This document shows positions 15,686 through 23,279 of a DNA stretch of 39,931 nucleotides, one piece after another. Each line of letters begins with the position of its first letter. Within the stretch, counting starts at the first letter, position 1. The position numbers and the translations under genes are program-made. Source of the stretch: Bacteroidota bacterium. GTDB lineage: Bacteria > Bacteroidota > Bacteroidia > Chitinophagales > Chitinophagaceae. The notes under the pieces are model-generated. The model saw only the letters and a list, made by a program, of their open reading frames with translations, did not search any database and was not told the origin of the DNA. The stretch spans positions 1 through 39,931 of the forward strand of contig JAEYQO010000112.1 in assembly GCA_023409975.1 (NCBI GenBank), written 5' to 3'.

Positions 15686-16453
15686 ATGAAAACCATTATA
15701 AAATACGTACTGCTCGACCTGTTCAGAAACAAGGTGATCCTCATCTATACGATCCTTTTAGCGGTGCTTTCCTTCAGTGTGCTTAACCTGGATGCTAACC
15801 CGGCAAAGGGACTGCTCAGCCTGCTGAATGTGACACTGCTCTTTGTGCCCATCATTACCATCCTGTTTGCCACCATCTATTTCTTCAACTCTGTAGAGTT
15901 CACGGAATTGCTATTATCCCAACCGATTAAAAGACAGAAGGTCATCCTTTCTGAATATATCGGTCTCGCCTGCTCGCTCTCAGCAGCATATGGTGTGGGT
16001 GTCGGCATTCCACTGATATTTCTCGTTTCGGGCACAGAATCCCTGATTCTCGTGATCACTGGCATCCTGCTCACCCTCATCTTCTCCTCCCTTGCGCTGT
16101 TAATATTCGTCACCTCCAAAGACAAAACCAAGGGGATCGGGATAGCTATTGTCACCGCGCTGTTTTTCACTTTACTATTTGATGGATTGCTGCTCACGTT
16201 TATTCTCTCGTTCAGCGACTACCCCATCGATCAGGCGGTTATCGGAATGATTGCATTCAACCCAATCGACCTGGCGAGAGTGCTCATGCTGCTGCAACTG
16301 GATGTGGCGGTGCTTATGGGTTATTCCGGCGCGCTCTTCAAGAAGTTCCTGGGTTCTGCTACCGGTTCCATCTTTTCCTTCACCTGCATGGCCTTCTGGG
16401 TGGTCATCCCTCTGCTGCTTTCACTCAGGATCTTCCGGAAAAAAGATCTTTAG
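15686..16453 (+). CDS. nosY: NosY ABC transporter permease
   Basis: A 255-residue membrane protein with about six transmembrane helices (first at 12-30, last at 230-248), typical of the ABC-2-type NosY family. It anchors NosF on the cytoplasmic side and NosD on the periplasmic side. Several very hydrophobic segments and a Q-P-I-K-R-Q-K cytoplasmic loop after helix two match the usual layout. It is the last gene of the nos operon; no nosR, nosG or nosH gene is present. A C-rich repeat block follows. Confidence 0.93.
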   Translation: MKTIIKYVLLDLFRNKVILIYTILLAVLSFSVLNLDANPAKGLLSLLNVTLLFVPIITILFATIYFFNSVEFTELLLSQPIKRQKVILSEYIGLACSLSAAYGVGVGIPLIFLVSGTESLILVITGILLTLIFSSLALLIFVTSKDKTKGIGIAIVTALFFTLLFDGLLLTFILSFSDYPIDQAVIGMIAFNPIDLARVLMLLQLDVAVLMGYSGALFKKFLGSATGSIFSFTCMAFWVVIPLLLSLRIFRKKDL

Positions 16454-16484
16454 GCACCTGGTACTGAATTTGGAATTTGGGAAA

Positions 16485-16591
16485 CCAACCCCCAAACCCC
16501 ACAACTCACAACCCCCAACCCCCAACCCACAACCCCCAACTCACAACCCCCAACCCAAACCCCACAACTCACAACCCCCACCTACCAACCC
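16485..16591. repeat. C/A-only repeat block with G-quadruplex potential on the minus strand
   Basis: About 107 bases almost free of G on the plus strand, built from CCCAA and ACTCACAAC units. A 27-base segment at 16491-16517 recurs exactly at 16554-16580. The complement has four runs of three or more G with short loops within 16512-16537, satisfying the usual G-quadruplex pattern. It lies between the convergent ends of nosY and the DUF59 gene, overlapping the latter's 3' end by about ten bases. Confidence 0.75.
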
Positions 16592-16911
16592 AGTGCAGCC
16601 TTACCCGCATCACTGATGCGGTCTGCATTCCATTTCGGCTCCCAGACCAGGTTCACCGTAGCAGTATATCCTGAAAGTGCACCCTCAGCCGCAAGCTTAA
16701 CATGACTGGTGATCAGTCCGCCTAAAGGACAGGAACGGGTGGAAAGGGTCATTTCAATGATGATTTCCCTGGTCTCGTGATGAAGCTGGAGCCCATAGAC
16801 CAGACCCAGATCCACAATATTGATATTCAGTTCCGGATCGGAAACCTCATACAGAGCTTCCAGAATCCGGGTTTTGTCTTGATAGTCAGGGTCAGAAATC
16901 TCAGGAAACAT
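16582..16911 (-). CDS. MIP18/DUF59-family Fe-S assembly protein (SufT/PaaD-like)
   Basis: A 109-residue protein with the DUF59 fold: ILEALYEVSDPELNINIVDLGLVYG at residues 16-40 and the conserved Cys in TLSTRSCPLGG near residue 60, ending in a conserved L.WEP.W segment. Members assist Fe-S cluster insertion or transfer. It is the last gene of the nitrosative-stress operon and overlaps the preceding membrane-protein gene by 11 bases. Its presence next to ric fits repair of clusters damaged by NO. The 3' end runs into the C-rich repeat. Confidence 0.88.
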   Translation of the reverse strand: MFPEISDPDYQDKTRILEALYEVSDPELNINIVDLGLVYGLQLHHETREIIIEMTLSTRSCPLGGLITSHVKLAAEGALSGYTATVNLVWEPKWNADRISDAGKAALGW

Positions 16912-18163
16912 GTTTTCTAAGTTTAGCGATCACATAAACAACATGGCACAGGTAAAGGATCGCAGCGATGCTCATGAAGGCTGCTCCAAAATAAAGTACC
17001 GGTATAAAATTGTAAAGAATCCCACCCATAAAGACCAGGAATCCTAACAGGTATAATAACATCTGCCACCGGACCAGTCCTTCTTTAAACAGATCTTTCG
17101 GCATTAGCTCGGGTAACTGATCGTGACGGGCCAGGTGCATCCAAACAATAAAAGGCAATGTCTTGAAGGTCTGGCCCATGATAATCGTCGAGATGAAACC
17201 AAACAGAAATGCCACACCAAAAGCCAGGAGCATCTGAGGAGCCGACTCCCTGCCCGCCAGCCAGGAAAGAACAAGGAAGACCAATGGGAGCACTAGGAGT
17301 ATGATGGCCAGAAAGGTCTGCTTCATACCAAAGTCCAGCTGCTTGCGCATGGCAGTACGATAACACTGGCTTACAAAGCGAATATAGAATACGAGTCCCA
17401 GAGCAATAGCGCCCAGGTAGAGGGGTGCTCCCAACCTGCTACCGAAGATCATTCCCTCGGCAAAGAGCAGGATTAGTCCTGCATTGAAGAGTAAATAGGT
17501 ATATCGAAGCTCTCTTGTGTCCTCATTCCTCGACAGCAGAAACATCGGTATCAACCTTGAACTGATGCCGATCACGAGCTGCAGAAACCAGCCCGCCAAT
17601 CCCAGGCCGCCATGGATCCTGAGGTAATGAAGATGGTCCTCCCTGAAGATGGGAAACCTGAGGTTCACCAATAATGAGAGGCCAATTATAGCAGTGAAAA
17701 GCAGCCAGACATGCGCCACTACAAAGAAGTCTTTGATTATGTGCTCCGCACCCCTGGAAGCAGTCCGGTAAATATTCCATGCATGCAGGATAATGGCAGC
17801 AATGATGAATCCTCCGCCGGTGTAACTGGCCCAGCCGAATTCAAAACGCCAGAAGGAAAGGACCAGCAGCAGAACACCAATGAGTTTCAGGGGCAGCACC
17901 CAGACAGGGATTGTGTTACTATTCAGAGGGGCTTCCGAAATTACGGGCGCTAATTGGTTGCTGGCTCCAAAGATCACCACAGTCGCCCAGCCAAGGATCG
18001 CAAGATGGGTGATTGCCAGTAGTGCGGGCTGAAAATAGTGTCCCGAAAACGCTTCGGCCGAAAGCAGGCATAACAGGTTAACCAGAACAAATATAACGGC
18101 ACCTGCCAGGTAATACGGAAGGATGGTCTTCTTTGGTGGTTTATGCTCCTCTGGAGGCATCAT
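16901..18163 (-). CDS. Polytopic membrane protein with heme-copper-oxidase-like features
   Basis: A 420-residue protein with about twelve transmembrane helices. Two histidine motifs resemble heme-ligand helices of heme-copper oxidase subunit I: ITHLAILGWATVVIFGASNQ near residue 50 and RIHGGLGLAGWFLQLVIGIS near 182. No obvious His pair for a copper or FeB site is seen, so it may bind only low-spin heme. I do not recognise a named family; NnrS (a heme-containing NO-protection membrane protein) is a functional analogue to consider. The gene is five bases from the DUF2249 gene and overlaps the DUF59 gene, inside an operon for NO stress. A role in NO sensing, binding or electron transfer is inferred from context. 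Confidence 0.65.
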   Translation of the reverse strand: MMPPEEHKPPKKTILPYYLAGAVIFVLVNLLCLLSAEAFSGHYFQPALLAITHLAILGWATVVIFGASNQLAPVISEAPLNSNTIPVWVLPLKLIGVLLLVLSFWRFEFGWASYTGGGFIIAAIILHAWNIYRTASRGAEHIIKDFFVVAHVWLLFTAIIGLSLLVNLRFPIFREDHLHYLRIHGGLGLAGWFLQLVIGISSRLIPMFLLSRNEDTRELRYTYLLFNAGLILLFAEGMIFGSRLGAPLYLGAIALGLVFYIRFVSQCYRTAMRKQLDFGMKQTFLAIILLVLPLVFLVLSWLAGRESAPQMLLAFGVAFLFGFISTIIMGQTFKTLPFIVWMHLARHDQLPELMPKDLFKEGLVRWQMLLYLLGFLVFMGGILYNFIPVLYFGAAFMSIAAILYLCHVVYVIAKLRKHVS

Positions 18164-18168
18164 AGTCT

Positions 18169-18963
18169 CTAACCTTTATAAATGATCAGATCAACTCCAC
18201 TGGTTGTCGGCTGATGGACGTACTCAAATCCACGTTCCTTCAATTCCGGCAGCAGAAACATGGGCAGCTTTTTATGTACCACGTATAGTGCCTCAGTTTC
18301 CGGCAGTTCTTCAAGAGCAGACAGGATGGTCATCATGGGCTGCGGCATTGGTAGTTGTCTGACATCTACCCTGCGCATTTTACCGGCATACCTTTTCGCG
18401 ATCTCATCAAATGCTCCGTCAGTCTGTCGGGGTTCTGTTGCCGGTTTCGTCTCTGCGGTCGCTCTTGTGATGTAGGTATAAACTTCATCTTCTTCGCGGA
18501 TTACCACTTTTGCACTGTAACCTCTGTCCTGCACGATCCTGATCAGGGGCACTGGTTCGAAACTGTTGATAAGTAAAAGGGTCTCTCCTGTTTTTAAACT
18601 GTCCAGTTGCTCCATGATCTTTCTGAACGGATCTTTACCCTCAGCGATATCTGCCCGCACATCCAGTTCCCTGTGAAAGGCGATCCCGGTCAGCTCCCGT
18701 TGTTCAGATTCTTCTTTCGTAGTCGCCATCGACGGTTCATTTACCAGGAAACCCAGTGGCCGGAGTTTCTCGAAGAATTCCTCAACGCTGCACTTGCCAA
18801 TTTTAGCCGCCTCCCCAATAGTCACTCTCGAAGCCAGGATCTTCCTGAGGATCGGATTGTATAATTTCTTAAAATGCGGATTGATGCTCGCAATAGCATC
18901 TATTGACGCGGGATTCTCTTTGATCAGGGCGGCGATCTTCGTCCTGGAGGAAATAGTGAGCAT
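18169..18963 (-). CDS. DUF1858 plus two DUF2249 domains protein
   Basis: A 264-residue soluble protein. The N-terminal segment (about 1-68) is DUF1858-like (IKENPASIDAIASINPHFKK). It is followed by two TusA-fold DUF2249 domains at about 96-166 and 195-262, each starting with a V..LP or LDVR strand (RELDVRADIAEG, RRVDVRQLPMPQPM). These domains are common in NO-detoxification and heme-copper gene clusters of Bacteroidota, where they are thought to help Fe-S or redox-cofactor handling, though no reaction is established. A short GNRA hairpin separates it from ric upstream. It belongs to the ric operon. Confidence 0.82.
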   Translation of the reverse strand: MLTISSRTKIAALIKENPASIDAIASINPHFKKLYNPILRKILASRVTIGEAAKIGKCSVEEFFEKLRPLGFLVNEPSMATTKEESEQRELTGIAFHRELDVRADIAEGKDPFRKIMEQLDSLKTGETLLLINSFEPVPLIRIVQDRGYSAKVVIREEDEVYTYITRATAETKPATEPRQTDGAFDEIAKRYAGKMRRVDVRQLPMPQPMMTILSALEELPETEALYVVHKKLPMFLLPELKERGFEYVHQPTTSGVDLIIYKG

Positions 18964-18982
18964 AAAATTCGATTATAGAGAA

Positions 18983-19004
18983 AAGGCGCGGTCGCCCACG
19001 CCTT
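18983..19004 (-). other. Intercistronic GNRA hairpin between ric and the DUF2249 gene
   Basis: On the minus strand a nine-base stem with one G-U pair (19004-18996 with 18991-18983) closes a GCGA tetraloop and is followed by TTTTC. It could partly terminate or set relative expression of genes downstream of ric. Confidence 0.45.
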
Positions 19005-19020
19005 CTCCCTTATATAATGA

Positions 19021-19947
19021 TTAGTTTTTCTGACTGAGTGCAGTCGCCCTGGGGAACAGAATATTGTTCTCCAGGTGGATATGCTGCAATAGGTCAGCTT
19101 CAAATTCTTCCAGTTTATGGAATAGCATCCTGATGCTGTTACAGGCACCGTCCGGAGCCTGAAAATCATTCGTGAGTGTTCTGATTTCGCGCATCAGCTC
19201 ACCAGCTATATCATGATCTCTCTCCATCAGGTAGATCGGATCATTGATGGAATCAAATCCCAGCTGCATATGTCCTCCGCTTTCGATTAGCTTCAGTGTA
19301 GGAAACAGGACCTGTTCCTCTTTTTTCATATGAGTTAGCAGCTCCGAACAGAGTTCAGCAGTTTTCTTATATACCTCTACCAGCGCTGGCACGTGCTGAC
19401 CGTGATGCGAGGCCACCTTATGGGCGAGGTCCTGTAGCATGGGGGCCGTCTGGTTGACGTATCCGTGGTGTACATTGGTGATATAGTCAGCAAGAAACGC
19501 GATGGAAAAGCTGTTGAAATCAAGTTGCGGACCCGCAGCCGGCTGATGTTGTGTGGCTTCGAGTTCAGACTTCACGCGGTGAACATCGAGGCCTTTTTCG
19601 AGGCAGGCGTCTTCCAGACTTTTCTTGCCACCGCAGCAGAAATCAATACCGAGTTTCTTGAGCAGTTCCGCCTTCCGCATGTCTTTTGCTGCTATTTCTC
19701 CTACGGTCTCTCCACCCTTGCCATTCTTACGGATTTCAACCTCCCATATCTCAGGCCCGTTAGAAAGATAGGTCCAGGAGAAACAGTTGCCTCTCTCTCC
19801 CAATAGCTGATAGTACAGGGGCTTGGGATCGTGATCATTATGGATCACAACTGCGGAGCCTGCAGGTACACTATCAAAAGCATCGAAGATTGTAGGATGC
19901 TTCATTCTTGGTTCCAGTGACGTAACGTCGATAAATACATTGTTCAT
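19021..19947 (-). CDS. ric: Iron-sulfur cluster repair di-iron protein Ric (ScdA/YtfE) with N-terminal DUF2249 domain
   Basis: A 308-residue protein in three parts. Residues 1-75 form a DUF2249 domain ending in FSWTYLSNGPEIWEVEI. Residues about 80-130 form the ScdA_N domain with the diagnostic LGIDFCCGGKKSLEDAC. Residues about 150-300 form a hemerythrin-like di-iron domain whose ligands include H in YVNQT-adjacent HHGY, SHHGQHV, HMKKEEQVLFP, ERDHD and HIHLENNILFP. Ric proteins repair Fe-S clusters damaged by NO or peroxide in the cytoplasm. Typical Ric is about 220-240 residues; the extra length is the DUF2249 fusion. It is the second gene of the operon that begins at 21213, 15 bases after the membrane-protein gene. 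Confidence 0.93.
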   Translation of the reverse strand: MNNVFIDVTSLEPRMKHPTIFDAFDSVPAGSAVVIHNDHDPKPLYYQLLGERGNCFSWTYLSNGPEIWEVEIRKNGKGGETVGEIAAKDMRKAELLKKLGIDFCCGGKKSLEDACLEKGLDVHRVKSELEATQHQPAAGPQLDFNSFSIAFLADYITNVHHGYVNQTAPMLQDLAHKVASHHGQHVPALVEVYKKTAELCSELLTHMKKEEQVLFPTLKLIESGGHMQLGFDSINDPIYLMERDHDIAGELMREIRTLTNDFQAPDGACNSIRMLFHKLEEFEADLLQHIHLENNILFPRATALSQKN

Positions 19948-19962
19948 TGTAGTTGGTGTGTT

Positions 19963-21213
19963 TTATGATTCAGAAAATGATTGAAAACCCTGGTGAGAAA
20001 TCCTTGAAACCCTCAGCGCTGTTCCTGAGGCAAACTGGCCAACGGCCAGCAATAATGCTCCTGCAAAAAGACAACCCGCTGCTCCAAGCAGGATCCAGTT
20101 GGTCATGGCACTGGTCATCATCAGCATAAAGCCGAGCCCCTGGGTAAACAGTACCAGCTCGTTGGCTATCACACCCACCAGAAACAGCCAGATGGCAAAA
20201 CCGGAAAATCCATTCAGCTCAAGTAAACCTGAGTGGATAAAATGCGCCAGCAGGTAAACAGTAATAAAAGCGAGCAGCACCAGATGGAGAAAGCCTATGA
20301 TAACCGGGCGGTTGGTGAAAACCATAGGGCCCAGCGAGGGCACGATGGTCAGCGCCTGAAAGATCATCTTAAACAGAAAGGACACCATAGCAATAGTGAG
20401 CAAACCTTTAACTGTAGGTCGCAGCGCTTTGAACTGTGGTAAAGCACGGCCCAGCGTGACAAGAAAGAACACGGTAGCCAATACGATCAGCAGGGCACCG
20501 ACCAGTGCTATCACCTGAAAGATCAGCGACGGGTTGTGCCAGAGATAGGATATGAACAGTGAGGGGATGACCGATACATGCAGGGTTCCCGCAAACCATC
20601 CGGCCTGCATGGAATCGAGCTTCAGCTTATGGAACAGCAGGGCAAATACGGCCATGGTGAAAAACCCGCTGTACTGAAGGTGCAGATAGGTGTAGACCGC
20701 ATCCTTATAAAGGAATACATTAGTCGATTTTGACGCCAGCAGGTAAGCCAGCGTAAAGGCACCGACCGAAGATAGTGCCATATAGATCACTGCACCGGAA
20801 GCGAGTAGTTTTACAGGTCTGCTGATCGATGCACGCCTCAGATCTTTCAGGAATATATAGGTATAACCGTAGGTGACGAAAATGAAAAGCGTTGAAAAGA
20901 AAATAGAGAAAAAAGCATAACCCTGAAAAGGAAAGCTGAACAACATGCCCGCTGCATTGACCAGTATGCCCCCCATCAGCCATTTATAAACAGGCCTGGA
21001 GGAACGCTCAGCGGGCAATAGCTGCCAGGTCATCAGGGCCAGCAAAGCCAGCGTCACCCAGCCGCCGAATGCAAAATGGGAATGGGCATGGAGTATGTTC
21101 TTAAAATTCAGAAAAGGCATGGAAAACATCAGTTTAGCCCTCATGGTCAATCCCAGTAGTGCTACGATCATCAGGTTCACAATTGCTATCCGTGTCCAGA
21201 GTTTTAATCCCAT
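19963..21213 (-). CDS. Polytopic heme-copper-like membrane protein, first gene of the ric operon
   Basis: A 416-residue protein with about twelve transmembrane helices. HAHSHFAFGGWVTLALLALM near residue 42 looks like the heme-ligand helix of heme-copper oxidase subunit I proteins; further candidate His occur in YLHLQYSGFFTMAVF, ALLFHKL and FLHLVLLAF. No classical copper or FeB His pair is evident. I know no characterised family that fits closely. The gene begins 25 bases from a dyad shared with the nos and hemerythrin promoters and is followed by ric, so its expression is probably tied to NO. It may bind heme and act on NO or in electron supply. Its relation to the second membrane protein (16901-18163) is similar architecture, not obvious sequence identity. 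Confidence 0.65.
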   Translation of the reverse strand: MGLKLWTRIAIVNLMIVALLGLTMRAKLMFSMPFLNFKNILHAHSHFAFGGWVTLALLALMTWQLLPAERSSRPVYKWLMGGILVNAAGMLFSFPFQGYAFFSIFFSTLFIFVTYGYTYIFLKDLRRASISRPVKLLASGAVIYMALSSVGAFTLAYLLASKSTNVFLYKDAVYTYLHLQYSGFFTMAVFALLFHKLKLDSMQAGWFAGTLHVSVIPSLFISYLWHNPSLIFQVIALVGALLIVLATVFFLVTLGRALPQFKALRPTVKGLLTIAMVSFLFKMIFQALTIVPSLGPMVFTNRPVIIGFLHLVLLAFITVYLLAHFIHSGLLELNGFSGFAIWLFLVGVIANELVLFTQGLGFMLMMTSAMTNWILLGAAGCLFAGALLLAVGQFASGTALRVSRISHQGFQSFSES

Positions 21214-21238
21214 AATAAAGACCTTTTTGTCCTTTATT
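21214..21238. promoter_or_regulatory. Imperfect 25-bp dyad operator directly before the ric-operon ATG
   Basis: The outer arms AATAAAG and CTTTATT are exact complements, and the interior reads ACCTTTTTGTC. It ends one base position from the ATG at 21213, so a bound repressor would block elongation or initiation. The inner 19 bases match the nos upstream motif at 18 of 19 positions. The best candidate ligand is the Rrf2 protein encoded next door. Confidence 0.6.
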
Positions 21239-21259
21239 GTTCTAAATTTTTTAAATGAG

Positions 21260-21267
21260 CAAAACTA
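21260..21267 (-). promoter_or_regulatory. Bacteroidota -7 box TAGTTTTG for the ric operon
   Basis: On the minus strand TAGTTTTG matches TAnnTTTG and overlaps the 3' end of the Rrf2 gene. Transcription would begin near 21255, placing the 25-bp dyad within the leader. Confidence 0.45.
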
Positions 21268-21696
21268 TTGTACCAATACACTGCCGCCCTTCTTCAGTCG
21301 GATCGCAAGTACTTCGATTGTTGTTGTATCCATCATCTTACAGAGTCGGTTACGAATGTCTTTAAATTGATTATGCAGCGGGCAGGGTTTGATTTCAGAA
21401 CATTGCTTCAGCCCCAGTCCGCAACCGATGAACAGCTTGTCGCCATCGATGGCTTCCACGATCTTTCTCACCGGATACCTTCGCTGTTCAGCGGTAAGAT
21501 AGAAACCACCGTTCACTCCTTTTTGTGAGCTCACAAGCTGCATCCGGCTCAGGGTCTGTAGGATTTTCGCCGTGAAATGCTGCGGGGCTTCAATATGGTT
21601 GCATATATCCTGAATACCCACTTTGATACTGTCGTTCGTCTCTGATGCGATATAGACTACTGCCCTTATTCCGTACTCACAAGCCTTTGAAAACAT
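21265..21696 (-). CDS. Rrf2-family transcriptional regulator, NsrR/IscR-like with Cys cluster
   Basis: The product is 143 residues from the ATG at 21696, three bases after the hemerythrin stop; an in-frame TTG at 21717 would add seven residues and overlap that gene. The N-terminal winged helix is typical of Rrf2 (SKACEYGIRAVVYIA, then IEAPQHFTAKILQTLSRMQLVSSQKGVNGGF). A C-terminal Cys trio in IGCGLGLKQCSEIKPCPLH matches the cluster-ligand loop of NsrR and IscR, suggesting an Fe-S cluster that senses NO. It is coupled to a hemerythrin gene and lies immediately upstream of the ric operon. The dyads at 22216-22240, 21214-21238 and 9995-10026 are its candidate targets, which would give autoregulation. 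Confidence 0.9.
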   Translation of the reverse strand: MFSKACEYGIRAVVYIASETNDSIKVGIQDICNHIEAPQHFTAKILQTLSRMQLVSSQKGVNGGFYLTAEQRRYPVRKIVEAIDGDKLFIGCGLGLKQCSEIKPCPLHNQFKDIRNRLCKMMDTTTIEVLAIRLKKGGSVLVQ

Positions 21697-21698
21697 TC

Positions 21699-22184
21699 CT
21701 ATTTCTTTATAAGCCAAAACTCATCTTCCCACTGAAACGGGACCTCATCTTCATGCAATGCCTTAATGGTCTCACCAACTTTGGTAAGCGCCTCAGAGGG
21801 GGCTTCCGCCTCGATCCTGTTGAAAAGGACCCGTTCCTCAAACCTGATATGGCTGTCCAGTTTCTCAGGCAACATCCGTAGCTGTTCCACAGAACCACCC
21901 GCTATCGCGCTGATCATGTCTTCCAGCTCGCGGTGCTCCGCAATTGCTCGCTCCACAAGCTCGTTGCCCGGTAGCAGACTGAATACCAGCTCTTCCTCTT
22001 TGAGGAAATGGTTTTTAAGGTCGGCCTCATAAAAGGCCTGCACATAGCGGGTAATCCGCTCCATCTCTACACCCTTATCCAGTCCTGTGCGGATCTTCCA
22101 ACTCAGTAACAGGCCATTGTGGTGCTCCCTTGAAAGCTGCACCAGCTCTTTCCCTCTCTTGATGGGTTGATTTTCCTGTTTCAT
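21699..22184 (-). CDS. Hemerythrin-domain protein
   Basis: The product is 161 residues from the ATG at 22184; a TTG at 22196 lies in the promoter box, so it is not the likely start. A four-helix hemerythrin-like fold with di-iron ligands is visible in LSREHHNGLL (near residue 20), HFLKEEELVF (near 58), AEHRELEDM (near 82) and DSHIRFEERVLF (near 110). Such proteins bind O2 or NO or help Fe-S repair. It is co-transcribed with the Rrf2 gene, three bases apart, and preceded by a palindrome of the same type as other NO-gene promoters. A role in NO scavenging or signalling is inferred from context. Confidence 0.87.
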   Translation of the reverse strand: MKQENQPIKRGKELVQLSREHHNGLLLSWKIRTGLDKGVEMERITRYVQAFYEADLKNHFLKEEELVFSLLPGNELVERAIAEHRELEDMISAIAGGSVEQLRMLPEKLDSHIRFEERVLFNRIEAEAPSEALTKVGETIKALHEDEVPFQWEDEFWLIKK

Positions 22185-22193
22185 GTGATAGTA

Positions 22194-22201
22194 CAAAGTT
22201 A
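22194..22201 (-). promoter_or_regulatory. Bacteroidota -7 box TAACTTTG for hemerythrin-rrf2
   Basis: Exact TAnnTTTG on the minus strand, nine bases from the ATG at 22184. The palindrome at 22216-22240 begins about 15-20 bases upstream, overlapping the -33 region where a repressor would act. Confidence 0.55.
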
Positions 22202-22215
22202 AATGGTTTTTTCTG

Positions 22216-22240
22216 AATAAAAGACAAAATTGTCTTAATT
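22216..22240. promoter_or_regulatory. Palindromic operator AAGACAA-AA-TTGTCTT
   Basis: AAGACAA (22221-22227) and TTGTCTT (22230-22236) are exact complements around AA. With its flanks it follows the AAAGAC-N6-GTC pattern of the site at 21214-21238. It overlaps the last bases of the di-heme peroxidase gene and the -33 region of the hemerythrin promoter. Confidence 0.6.
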
Positions 22241-23278
22241 AGGTCTCGAAAGTGTGGTGTCTGTTATAAAACTCTGATCTGTAAGGGTCTTCAGAAACTC
22301 CACCAGTTGAAATTTTTCCAATGGGGTCAGGTTCAGCCCGTTTTCCTTACCTGGTTTCGTCATGATCGGGTCGAGGTTAGCAACCTTCCTAACGCCACTG
22401 TTATAGAACTCCACCACTTCCTCCAGGGTCTGATACCTTCCATCATGCATATAGTTTTCTCTCAGTGCCACATTCCGCAGATTTGGTGTCCGGAACTTTC
22501 CAAGATCAGTAGCCTTACCGGTGACGTTATACAATCCCTTATCAGCCTCTTTCAGATATAGACTGTCCAACCCCGTGTTATGCAACTGATTATCGGTCAT
22601 TACGGGATTGATATGGCAATGGAAACAGTCTCCTTTCTCCGAGAAAAACAGGTTCCTGCCGGCCATCTGGTTATAGTCCAGCTCCTCCTTTCCTGTAATA
22701 TACCTATCGTATTTGCTATCCCTTGATATCATAGTACGGACAAACTGGGCAAGTGCATAGGATAACTCTTTATAACTCACATACTCCACGCCAAAATGCT
22801 TTCTGAACAAGCGTCTGTACATGGTGTCGTTGTTCACTTTCTGCAAATCCGTGCCGAAAAACTCTGCTACCTCGAAATGCATGACGTCCTCCAGGGTACC
22901 CACTTCCGAGCCATTCCACATGAAGTTGCGCGACCATCCCAGGTTCACATGGGGTAACACAGGTGTTCCACCAACCATCGTATTGATTGTGAATCCCTTG
23001 TCCTGATGATGACAGCCCGCACAAAACCGGCCGTCATTCGAAAGGATCGGATCGTAGTACAGCATCCGGCCCAGTTGTATCCGCTCCAGGTAGGGCTGGT
23101 TGTCCTCCGGAATGATCATCTCCGGAAAATGAGCAGGTGGCTGAAGCTCCACAGGGGTCAGCACCACCGTAGTATCAACGGGAGGCTTAGGCTTGGGCTG
23201 ATCTGCCCCACCCTCATCCTGCCGGCAGGAAAAAACAAACACTATCAGCACGACTCCCGAAATAATCAGCGTTCTCAT
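22235..23278 (-). CDS. Di-heme cytochrome c peroxidase, MauG/MbnH-like lipoprotein
   Basis: A 347-residue lipoprotein (signal ends VFVFSC, Cys18). Two heme-binding motifs are visible: CAGCH near residue 92 and CFHCH near 218. The C-terminal signature GKFRTPNLRNVALRENYMHDGRY then TLEEVVEFYNSG is typical of the CcpA/MauG superfamily. Members either reduce H2O2 or, as in MauG and MbnH, oxidise a residue in a partner protein. Because the gene follows an MbnP-like gene by one base, the MbnH type is favoured: MbnH converts a Trp of MbnP to kynurenine. Plain peroxidase activity remains possible. It lies in the norCB operon. Confidence 0.88.
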   Translation of the reverse strand: MRTLIISGVVLIVFVFSCRQDEGGADQPKPKPPVDTTVVLTPVELQPPAHFPEMIIPEDNQPYLERIQLGRMLYYDPILSNDGRFCAGCHHQDKGFTINTMVGGTPVLPHVNLGWSRNFMWNGSEVGTLEDVMHFEVAEFFGTDLQKVNNDTMYRRLFRKHFGVEYVSYKELSYALAQFVRTMISRDSKYDRYITGKEELDYNQMAGRNLFFSEKGDCFHCHINPVMTDNQLHNTGLDSLYLKEADKGLYNVTGKATDLGKFRTPNLRNVALRENYMHDGRYQTLEEVVEFYNSGVRKVANLDPIMTKPGKENGLNLTPLEKFQLVEFLKTLTDQSFITDTTLSRPN

Positions 23279-23279
23279 G

